This document shows positions 11,040 to 20,300 of a stretch of 49,091 nt of DNA, one piece after another (the first letter of the stretch is position 1; each line of letters begins with the position of its first letter). A program made the translations under genes and the position numbers. The notes below the pieces were generated by a model. It had not been told where the DNA came from, ran no database searches, and worked only from the letters and a program-made list of their open reading frames with translations. The DNA comes from Spirogloea muscicola (Eukaryota > Streptophyta > Zygnematophyceae > Spirogloeales > Spirogloeaceae): positions 56,034-105,124 of the forward strand of contig WELB01000236.1 in the NCBI GenBank assembly GCA_009602725.1, given 5' to 3'.

Positions 11040-11445
11040 TGTTGTGCTACCCTATTTGAAGTCAAATACCATTTCCTAGCAGAGCTGTGCCACCTTGACA
11101 TACAGGGATGTCAGGTCAGCAGAGAAGCAAGGATTACTCTCCTGGCGAAGTATTTCACCAGTGATGCGGCAGACATGTATGAGAGGATCAGAGATGAGGT
11201 TTTGACCATGAGGGAACTAGTCGCTGTGTCCGCAAGAGATGCAGAAAAGCTGGCAGGCCCGCAATTTCACGAACCTGAAAAGATCTTGTTCGTACTGTAT
11301 GCTATTCTCGTGGAACTGCTCAGTAAATCTCCGAAATTCTCTGCCACGGGATCCTCTGCAAGTTGCTGACCTGCGAGCTTTTCTGCGTCACTTGCGGACT
11401 CAGCGACTGGTTTCCTCATTGTCAAAACCTCATCTCTGATCCTTG
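11040..11445 (+). pseudogene. LTR-retrotransposon gag fragment with an inverted copy
   Basis: The plus frame reads HFLAELCHLDIQGCQVSRE and LLAKYFTSDAADMYERIRDE, then VLTMRELVAVSARDAEKLAG. The same protein stretch is at 13.2-13.33 kb (FVAELCELDVQGF, LLAKYFTGAAGDVYR), so this is one gag family. The stretch at about 11186-11275 is repeated inverted at about 11442-11355, where the minus strand reads RIRDEVLTMRKPVAESASDA. I recognise gag by organisation and by the zinc-knuckle companion at 14.2 kb, not by a named family. Confidence 0.55.
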
Positions 11446-12020
11446 TCGTGCCTGCCCGTATAGCGCCCACTATGTGTCGAAGTGCCATACCTGAAGCTAG
11501 CCTACAGGCCAGGACTCTGCTTTGTTAACTAGCAGTAGCCTGCCCTGCATGGCCTCACAAACCAAGTAAGCAGACATGCAAAGGGTATGGCAAGAAGTAT
11601 CACCACACAAGAAGCTATCTCCTCACCTCCCTCATACTCGAGTGCGCCTCCTGCGCAGCTGCGCGGTCACCACCGCCGGGGGATCTCTCGCCGCTTCGGC
11701 CCCCTGGAGAAACCTGGCCTGGAGCGTCAACCTGCGCGGCGCGCGACACACCCTTGCAAACCCTTGCCGGCGGCTGCGCTAGGCTCGTTCTCCAACGAGT
11801 GACTTGCGGAGAGATGGTCTCTCTCCGCTGTCCGATCTGTTAAGAGAGCAGTCTCAAGAGCCCACCCCGCGAGGGGGGGTCAAGGCAGTAGGTACAGGGA
11901 CGTGGCTCCGCGCTGTCGTGCCTTATCCTGTCGACGGCCCATTCATGTCGATCTGACTAGGACAGCTGACCTGGCTTGACACGGGCGTTCTACGGCTGAG
12001 TCACATAGCTTCGGATGTGG
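11446..12020. other. No gene recognised
   Basis: Mixed composition; a few GC-rich open frames overlap between 11576 and 11802 but show no domain and no splice support. Confidence 0.3.
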
Positions 12021-12029
12021 ATCGAGTCG

Positions 12030-12265
12030 GGGATGGGAGACCTCGCTGCTGCCTCTGGCTCTGGCCAGGGGACCCACTTCCAGGAGCCCAGCATCTCTGA
12101 TCTGCGGCTGCTTAGCAGGGGTTACTGAGTGTCTCGTAGCAGCTTTGTTTCTGTTACCTAGCGCTTCCCCTGGCCCCCTTCTCGTACTCTGTTCATTCTT
12201 TTTCGGGCTGGTTGTTCCAGCCCCTACTCTCAATGGGCGAGCACTTTCTTCCAGCCCAAAGTCGA
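12030..12265 (+). mobile_element. Strongly truncated RLE retrotransposon tail, subfamily I
   Basis: Coding remnant DLAAASGSGQGTHFQEPSIS, then DLRLLSRGY with stop at 12124-12126, very close to the end of the 38.2 kb copy. The 3' UTR holds GTTCATTCTTTTTCGGGCTGG, a hairpin, and the tail CAATGGGCGAGCACTTTCTTC ending near 12254. Confidence 0.7.
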
Positions 12266-12317
12266 GGCAGTCCGCTCGGCAAGCTTCACCCCCTTGCCCA
12301 CGCCTGCGCCACCTGCG

Positions 12318-12441
12318 CCTGCGTCCGCGCCTGCGCGCAGAGAGCGCAGCGCGTAGAGAATACGGCAGACGGCCCCTCGCCTGCGTTCGCGCCTGCGCCA
12401 GAGAGCGTAGTGCGCAGAGCATACGGCAGACGGCAGCTAGT
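12318..12441. repeat. Two-unit GC-rich tandem repeat, period 62
   Basis: CCTGCGTCCGCGCCTGCG at 12318 recurs as CCTGCGTTCGCGCCTGCG at 12380, and both units end in ATACGGCAGACGGC. No function is visible. From here to 12990 I see no gene. Confidence 0.6.
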
Positions 12442-13129
12442 GGACCTTAGCCTGGACCCGCATACGACTGCGAGAAGTCTTGGAAGAGTCGCGGTGAGCA
12501 GCCTTGCATACAGCACTGCCATCGTCTGTCTGTCTGTCTAGACCTGAGAGTCGATGAAATTGTGAGTCTGTGGTGTCACGCGCAGCACTGACATTGTGGT
12601 CAAGCATACTGCATCTGTGCTGGAGTCAGTGCACCTGCATCTTGCATACCCTTGCATCTTTTGCATCTGGATACGCAAAGCCGAGTTACCCGATCGAGCC
12701 ATTATCCGATCATTGTTACAAAAGCCGTGTGACTATACCAAGTGTTACTAAAGCCGAGAAACTTCCGATTGGTTACTAAAGTCGAGTCACTTGACCCAGT
12801 TCCAAGACCGAGTCCGTTTGATTCATCTTTGCTTGCCGAGCGGACTGTGACTCCTCTTGCTAGACTCGAGTGATTAGCTTTTGTGATCTCTTGAAGTGCT
12901 TTGCTTCTGTAACTTACATTTCAGATCTATTCTTGCTGTTGGCCAAATCTTCTTTGTTGACTCAACATTGCATGAGATTGCGGTCTGGCAAACTCGTCAA
13001 TCTGGACAAGTCAGATAGTGCAGATCTGCCTGATATTGATCGACCTGCGCTTGTGGGTACCTGAATCTTCTTTTACTGCAGAGACTCCAACAACCGGGGA
13101 TCTCCCGCAGCCGGCAGTACCGACAGCCA

Positions 13130-13775
13130 GACTCTTCCGCATTCGAAGGACAGATATGGCTTCCGGTGATTGTCGCACAGATGATGGGTCGTCTTTGGAA
13201 GAGGCCAGGGATCGTTTTGTTGCAGAACTGTGTGAGTTGGATGTACAGGGTTTTGTGCTTGGAAGAGAACAGAAGATGACTTTACTTGCCAAATATTTTA
13301 CTGGTGCTGCTGGGGATGTTTACAGACATGCGGTTGGCCGTCTCGCTTCAGCGGTCCCTTGCGTTCGCGGTCCACTTGCCGGCCGTGCTTTAGCGGCGGC
13401 CTCCGGCTTCCGTCAGGGCGACGTCTTTCCCCCGGCTAGCTACTCCGACTTGCATCTCCTGACTAGAGGTTACTGAGCGTCCTCTGGCTGATGGCTTCGT
13501 CCTAGTCCAAAGGCATGGTCTGTTGTGTAGTTCTTTTTCGGCTCCTCTTTCTTTGGCTTGGGATCTTGTCCATTCTTTTTGGGCTGGCTCTGCCAGCCAC
13601 TTTTCTCTATGGGCGAGCACATTCTTTACAGACAGTCTAGACAAGAATTGTTGAACTTAAGAACACCTCAATCCTTGTCTGCTACGCCAGCAGAGATTGC
13701 AGCAGGTCCTAGTCTGATTGAGGTTCCTGTTGAGGAGATGACAAACCGTATGTCCAAATAGTTCCCGAAAAACAG
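13130..13775 (+). pseudogene. gag: gag of an LTR retrotransposon, interrupted by an RLE element
   Basis: The plus strand reads RDRFVAELCELDVQGF and TLLAKYFTGAAGDVYR up to 13327, then is interrupted by 297 bases and resumes at 13625 with VYRQSRQELLNLRTPQ and AAGPSLIEVPVEEMTNRMSK. The frame is continuous once the insert and one copy of the 9-bp duplication are ignored, so this frame was open when the RLE element landed. Downstream the gag continues in the palindromic block from 13776, where it has stops and frameshifts. Confidence 0.6.
13328..13624 (+). mobile_element. RLE retrotransposon insertion, subfamily I, with 9-bp target duplication
   Basis: The insert begins with the codons MRLAVSLQRS, ends its coding part with SDLHLLTRGY (stop 13474-13476) and continues as 3' UTR with TCCATTCTTTTTGGGCTGGC, the hairpin partner GCCAGCC, and the end CTATGGGCGAGCACATTC. 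It is flanked by TTTACAGAC at 13319-13327 and 13625-13633. This defines the true 3' end of the element and its target-duplication length. There is no poly(A). Confidence 0.85.
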
Positions 13776-14905
13776 CATGCAGTATAAGCAAGAGCTATAC
13801 AGATTCAAGTGTCTAGAAATGAAACAGTGACAGCTTGTTACCGTTGCTACACCAAATTTAGAGTAAATCCCGAACAATCATCAGTTCGCAGGATCTAGCA
13901 AACCTATCCCTTCGTGTTGTTGCTGGAAAAACGATGTGGCCTGTACAGAACTTATTGTTGATGCGGACGAAGCAACTCCTCAAGCCTCATTTTGACCTCG
14001 CAGATGTTTTCAGGTCATGCTTGAGAAGGAGTCTGCGGATTTCGCATTGAAAGGCCTGGATGGTCGTTTTACAGGTGCGTCAGCTTCCGATAAGGAGAGA
14101 AGGGAAGACACTCCTATTCAAGAAATTTCTGTCAGGTATCACCAAGGCCCACGTTGCCCTTACCTGACATGCCTCAGGCTGTGAGTAATGGTCCTAAGCA
14201 GTATCACCCGCGTCCTGTTGTTACTTGTCACAATAGTGGTAAGACAGGTCATATCAAGAGGAACTGTGCTGCACTGCACCAGACTGCTCAATTTCGTGCT
14301 AAGAATCTGAGCCGGCAGCTTATCAGTATTCTTTTTCCAACATTGCACATCACTGTCGACCTAATCTGCCGCAAAAACCACGTCACCCCAGCAGTCTGGT
14401 GGAATGCAGCACAACTTCCTCTTTATATGACCTGTCTTACCACAGTTGTGACAAGTAACAACAGGAAGCGGTTGATACTGCTTAGGACCATGTGACTCAC
14501 TGCCTGAGGCATGTCAGGTAAGGCAAAGTGGGCCTTGGTAATTTCTGACACAGATTTCTTGATAGGAGTGTCTTCCCTTCTCTCCTTATCGGAAGCTGAC
14601 GCACCTGTAAAACGATCATCCAGGCTTTTCAATGTGAAATCCGCAGACTCATTCTCAAGCATGACCTGAAAACATCTGCGAGGTCAATATGAGGCTTGAG
14701 GAGTTGCTTTGTCCGCATCAACAATAAGTTCTGTACAGGCCACATCGCTTTCCCAGCAACAACACGAAGGAATAGGTTTGCTAGATCCTGCAAACTGATG
14801 GTTGTACGGGATTCTTCTATAAATCTGGTGTAGCGATGGTAAGAAGCTGTCACTGATTCACTTTCAAGCCGCTTGATTTTGTAAAGCTCCTTCTTATACT
14901 GCAAG
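13776..14905. repeat. Large imperfect palindrome of gag sequence
   Basis: The plus arm (about 13776-14295) starts MQYKQELYRFK and ends at a zinc knuckle CHNSGKTGHIKRNC. The minus arm (about 14905-14385) starts MQYKKELYKIKRLESESVTA, holds RFIEESRTTISLQDLANLFL and LKPHIDLADVF, and ends at CHNCGKTGHIKR. Both arms are the same gag segment, in opposite orientation, separated by some 90 bases. The minus arm is better preserved in its reading frame and in the knuckle (second Cys present). Both have stops or frameshifts, so neither makes a full Gag. Confidence 0.8.
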
Positions 14906-15289
14906 TTACAGTTTCAGATTTGCACCTCTAAACCTTCCTTTGACATTGCGTGAGATTGATGATTGTCGACGCTGGCCTCATGACGGACTGTCTTCGTGTC
15001 AGCCTGGCCAACGCAACCACTTTCTCATTCGGTATGTGTGTCACGTAGCTTGCATAGGTCAGTATTTGTCTCAACATGGACCAATCGACGCCATCTCGCA
15101 TAGACGCCCTCGCGCATGACAGCGCCAGCTGGGGCGAATAGACAGGCCCCACTGGCGCGGCTCTGACTATCGTCCTGACCTGCGACAGCCCTTGCCTCGC
15201 CCACACCTCCGCCGCAATAGCCGACAGCCTCCTCAGCCCCAAAGCAGACCAAAGCAGACATCCAGTCAACGAGGCAGCATGTGCACCCC

Positions 15290-15690
15290 AGCGTCTTTCT
15301 CGACTCGCTAGCGCAGGTCTTTCGTATGCGCCTGTCCACGTCCGTCCAGTGGTCCATGGCCCAGGCCTTGCACCTACGTGCAGGCCGCGCTCTAGCTGCA
15401 GCCTCTCGCTTTCGTCAAGGGACTGCTTCCGGTCGCAGATATTTCTGACTTGCGGCTGCTGAGGAGAACTTTAACAAGTGATTACCCTGCATGGTACGTG
15501 CTTAATCATATGATTCAGCACTTTTTGGCCCCTTGGGGCCTTCTATGAAATCTCTCTGAAAAAAGACTTATATCAGCATGTAGTCACTTCTTTTAGGGCT
15601 GGCTTTTGGTTATGTGCTTCAGCATATTTTCAGCCCCTTCGGAACTTGTGAATTCTTTCCGTGCTGGCCCCCTTGGAAGAAAGAAAGAAA
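15290..15690 (+). mobile_element. 5'-truncated RLE retrotransposon, subfamily I, with 3' UTR
   Basis: FLDSLAQVFRMRLSTSVQWS, then MAQALHLRAGRALAAASRF and, after a frame change, ISDLRLLRRT. The 3' UTR carries GGCCCCTTGGGGCC and two GGGCTGGC-type modules at about 15597 and 15660. The frameshift and the altered terminal RGY mark it as old. From 15690 to 15790 lies a minus-orientation module almost the same as 555-650. Confidence 0.65.
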
Positions 15691-15849
15691 GTGCTCGCCC
15701 TAAGAATAAGGGGGCCAGCAAAGCCAGCCCAGAAAGAATGGACAATGTCCGAAAACCAAAGAAAGAAAGTACACACAGCTAGGCAGCTAGACAAGAAGAC
15801 ACAGCGGAACCACAGGAAGCTCAATACCCAAGGGTGAGCAACATCAGGT

Positions 15850-15920
15850 CAGAGTAGGTCAATTCTTTTGGGCTGGCTTTTCGCAGCCCTTGCCCCCATT
15901 GGGAGTACTTCTTCTTGGCT
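15850..15920 (+). repeat. Isolated RLE-element 3' tail module
   Basis: GTCAATTCTTTTGGGCTGGC, loop, GCAGCCCTTGCCCCCATTGG and GAGTACTTCTTC, with no coding sequence attached. This is the extreme 3' end of subfamily I alone. Confidence 0.6.
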
Positions 15921-16078
15921 GGCATCCGCCAGTGCGAGCGTGGCCATATTGCCAAGGACAAGCTCGCCTAGCTGCGCACATGCTGAGGTGTGTTGAGGAG
16001 GGGGGGCGTAATGCCTCCCACGACTTACTCTGAGATACTATATTTGGAATTGTGCGCGGGGCAGATTATTAACCGGCA

Positions 16079-16760
16079 ATGGAGGTGTCCGGCATCATGC
16101 CGATCTCCACAAGGCGCGGCAAGCCATACGGGCGGCGTCTGGACGTGGTCGCCATCCCACGATCCGGTGGGCCTCGCCTGCTCCTGGACGTGGTATTCAT
16201 TGATTCATATAAGGCTGGCGCTCCCACGTCAACAGTGTCTGGTTGGGCAACGTCCAGAGCGAAACGCGAAAAGGAGAGGCACTACAAGGACCACCCCCGA
16301 GGTGACCACTTCTATTCGTGCGCCATGGACAGTTACGTTGGCTGCGGTATGAGATGGTGCTTCCTCATCCAGCATCTGGCCCGACTGGTTGACGCGCCTC
16401 GTCGAAGTCGGGGGGCAGATTGGGACCACACTAGCATTCCGCAGGCATTAGTTGCTTGTTTTAGAATGCGGCTTTCGCTCAATTTGCAGCGCTCGCAAAC
16501 TCTGGCTATTCATCAGCGTGCAGGGCGCGCTCTGAATTAGGCCACCGACTTCCATGGCGGCGCTCCGGCTCCCCAAGACAGCTTGTCGGATTTGTATGTG
16601 CTCACTCGTGGATACTAATGTCACCCTGTCACCTTAGGTACCTAAGCTTAGGGTTTGTTTTGTTTATTTTGCACTAGATTCTGCCTGGACACTGGATTGG
16701 CTTCAAATGGCCTCCCTTTCAATGCATGCGATCCGCGCGCCTTCTCTCCTCTCCTCATAT
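16079..16760 (+). mobile_element. RLE retrotransposon, subfamily II, best-preserved endonuclease domain
   Basis: The frame from 16079 reads GKPYGRRLDVVAIPRSGGP, RLLLDVVFIDSYKAG, KREKERHYKDHPRGDHFYSC, then FRMRLSLNLQRSQTLAIHQR and ends SLSDLYVLTRGY at 16618. The R-x-LD, LLLDVV and K..HY motifs fit the catalytic core of the R2/NeSL-type restriction-like endonuclease (usually R/K-PD...D...K). One in-frame TAG lies after RAGRALN (16540). The 3' UTR contains a module with GCGATCCGCGCGCCTTCTC at about 16730, shared with 9.65 and 10.43 kb. Confidence 0.8.
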
Positions 16761-17365
16761 CTCCTCTCTGTCAGCTTGCTCTTGCCTCATCCATGCTCTA
16801 CACCAATGAGCATTCACAAGCGGTCAATTTTATGTGCCATACTTCACTCTCACCACTGTGACGACCAGGCTAATATATTGTACATTGTAGCAGTCTTTGC
16901 CACCACTGCACGACGGGCAAAGCTCAGTTGCATTTCCACTGACCACAATGCTACTGGAACGCTGATGGGACGCTGCCCAGCCTAAGAGGCTGGCTACCTC
17001 ACAGTTGTGTCCTTGTTTCCTTGTTGTTTCCTTTCTTCCGTCACACCCTCACTTTGTCCTGCTCCTGCTCCCTCTCGCCCTTTCTTCATTCTCTGTCGCC
17101 TTTCTCCGCGATCAAGCTCGCCAATCAGTCTAACTCTCTTCTGCCTCATCCTCTCCTCGTACTATCACCCTTTCAATCATGCTGCATACCCAAGACCGCC
17201 ACGGTCAGACGGGCAAACGGAGCGACGGGGCACTGCACCAACATAAGGCTGTCATTAAATACAACTGTCTTTGCAGCATCAAGTCTCGACCTCCAAGAGT
17301 CTCATGTAGGGCATTAGTAAATTGCCAGCCAAGTGAGGGATTTGCACGAAGTAAGTAGATCTGAA
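16761..17365. other. Pyrimidine-rich spacer, no gene recognised
   Basis: A C/T-rich stretch at about 17000-17170 with only short frames; it lies downstream of the LRR receptor kinase gene and may include its 3' UTR. Confidence 0.3.
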
Positions 17366-20300
17366 TCACTCGGTGGCGACGACTAATTTGGGAAACGTCA
17401 ACCCAGCACCAAATGCTCCGAGATTCTGGAGCATCTCAACCACGTCAGCCATTGTTGGCCTTTGTTTTGGGATATCGGAGCAGCAAAGTAGCCCCACTCT
17501 CAAGGTGCCCCGTATTTCGTCCACTTTTTGGGGGACAAATGGAGCTAGCGCTATATCAACGCACTCTAAAGGCTTCTTGTGGCTTAGGCAGGATCGCACC
17601 CACGAAATTAAGTTGCCACCAGTTGCCACTTCGGTCTGAAAGAAAGGGTCAACAGGCCGTTTGCCAGTGACAGTCTCTAGAAGCATCACTCCAAAACTGA
17701 AGACATCGCTGTACTTGGTCAGCTGGCCTAGGGCGCAGTCTGGAGCGAGGTACCCAACTGTGCCTGCCCATGTTCATCATCGTGACGCGTCATGAGTTGC
17801 AGGAAAGATGGCCAATGATGCATTCGGAGGTGCCTCTACCAGCATGTATCAACACATCCTTCTTGGACGATGCCAGTGAGGCCTACGATACAGCTCAATG
17901 GACATAGGAGGGCATTGGAACTTACCTGCAGCCATGGTTGAAATGTGCGTGTCATGATCCTGGAAGATCCGTGCAAGCCCAAAATTCGTGTCACATACCC
18001 TTGACCATGTTCATCCAACAAGATGTTGCTTGGCTTGACGTCCCTATGCAGCACCCGAGGTTCGCACTCGTGATGCAAGTACTTAAGCCCAACTGCTGCA
18101 CCCAAGATGACCTTCTTGCATGCAGCCCAGTGATCAAACCCTTCTGGCTTTGGAGGCACGCCATTCCTTCCATGCACCAATTGGTCAAGATTCCCGCCAG
18201 GCAAGAATGGATAAATGAGCAGCATGTCCGCGTTTCTGTCCTTAGGGATGTACCAGCCCTGTAGCGGGACCACGTTGTGATGTTTGGTGCGACTCAGTGT
18301 CTCCACCTCAGCTTTCACCTCCCTCAATCCTAGCGTGCCGCAAGCTGCTATTTTCTTCGCTGCATACTTTTGGCCGTCCTTCATCTGCGCACCGCTCAGC
18401 ATCCCCATCTGATTGATTTGTAAGGTTGTGCGAGTCACAGAATAAGGAAATGCCCAGACAACAAGCACCAAGACCGACCAACCATGTGCAAGCAGGGCAG
18501 TATACATACCCGTAGATATTTCCCCCGATGACTGCGTACTTGTCATTGAGACTCTCAGTTGCAACCATGAGCTCCTTGTAGGTGAAGGGAGCTTGAAGTC
18601 TATTCCGAGTGATAGACATCTCGGAGCAGAAGTGCTCAATGCTCCGCTCCTTGTCTGTCATAGTCTTGTCCTTCTCCCGAGCCAAGCTACACAACAGGAG
18701 CACTCCCAGCATCAAGAGAAGAAGGACAACAACAGCCCCAATGACAATGCCGGCAATTGCCCCCCTGATAAGCTCGACGGCTTGTGCTCTCCTGGTGGTG
18801 GAGGAAAGGGAGGAAGAGATTGAGGTGGGGGTGCTGTCTTGCAGGCCACATAAGGGCCGCCACATAAGGCGGCATTGCCAGAAAAGGAGCTGATGTTGTA
18901 ATGACCAATAGGACCTCCAGGAATGGGCCCACTGAGGTTGTTGTTGGAGATGTTGAAAAAGAGAGTCAGATTCAAATTTGCAAAGGATGCCGGGATGCTG
19001 CCATTGAGCTTGTTGTTCGAAAGGTCGAGAGAGATCAGATTCGGCAGACTGCCAATGCCAACCGGTATGGGCCCGCTGAATGAGTTGCTTGCAGCCGAGA
19101 ATGTAACGAGGTTGCTTAGTTCTCCAATTTCCAGGGGGAGAGTGCCAGTTAGGCAGTTGTTGGAGATGTCAAGATGTTGCACGTTCTGCAGACTTCGAAT
19201 GCTCTCTGGTACTCCTCCGGTCAAGTTGTTGTGACCCAGGTTAATACTGAATGCACTGCTTAAGTTGCCAAGCCACTCTGGGAATGGGCCAGAAAAATTG
19301 TTACTGTCCATCATCAGCACTTGCAAGTTTTCCAGATTGGAGAAGGTTGTTGGGATCGGTCCAGAGAAGTTGTTGCCAGCAAGCCAGAGCTCACTGAGCA
19401 GCACAAGTCTTTCCAACTGAGGCGGCAGGTGGCCACTTAACCTGCCAGTGAGGCGAGTGAGCCGCTAAGGATCCCACTGGGGCTCTTCTGCTGAATTATA
19501 CTGGATCTCCTGACATGGCAAAATTGGTGTAAAGTGGCTGCAACAAAGATGCAGTCACAGCTCAGCACCTGTTGTAGCTCAGGTCCAGGCTGACCATTCC
19601 CCTGCATTCAGCAAGCTCTGTCGGCACTCCACCCTCCAAGCTGACACCAAACAAGCATTTGACAGAGAAGGGTGAGTTGCCACCTGCAAGGTCGGCCACA
19701 TATACACAACAGGCTGGGACAGCGCGAGGAAACAGTTGGCATGACACTGCAGGTGTGACGATAATCAAAAGATCACAAATGCCTTCAGTAACATCCTGTA
19801 CTTTCCTCCCACACTCTCGGACCTCTTGCTTATTTCACCTGTTATTGCCTGCCTGGAAGACGAGGAGAGGCAGCTCCCCAAATTCTCGCGGTACTCCTCC
19901 GACAAGCCTGCCATGTTCAGATTGCAGAGTGCCACCTCGTGAGCTATTAGGGTTGGTGCTGGACATACCGTGAACAATCAAGATCTTGGAAGGCTACACC
20001 GAGAGTGGAATCTAGAGCCATGTACACATGCCTTGACCTGAGAAACTGAATTCTTGCAAGTCACTCAAGCAGTTGACATGGGCGGCAAGAAACCCCTTAC
20101 AAGTTGGATCTCAGGGTCAGGTACCGAAGCTTTTTGCACTTGCTTAGCTGCTTCGGTATGCGGCCCAATAATCTGTGATCGGAACAGGAGAAAGGCCTCT
20201 CAAACATTGCCGTGGCAGCTTACTATAACGATTCCGTGACTTAAGTTCAGAGGAGATGTAATGGAAACAGTCAGTGTAGGGTCCAAAGTCATCAATGCCA

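Noticed and set aside
12318-12441. CRISPR-like or regulatory array
   Set aside because: Only two adjacent units without spacers.
14154-14495. A continuous gene of 113 codons across the palindrome centre
   Set aside because: It runs from one gag arm through the spacer into the antisense of the other arm.
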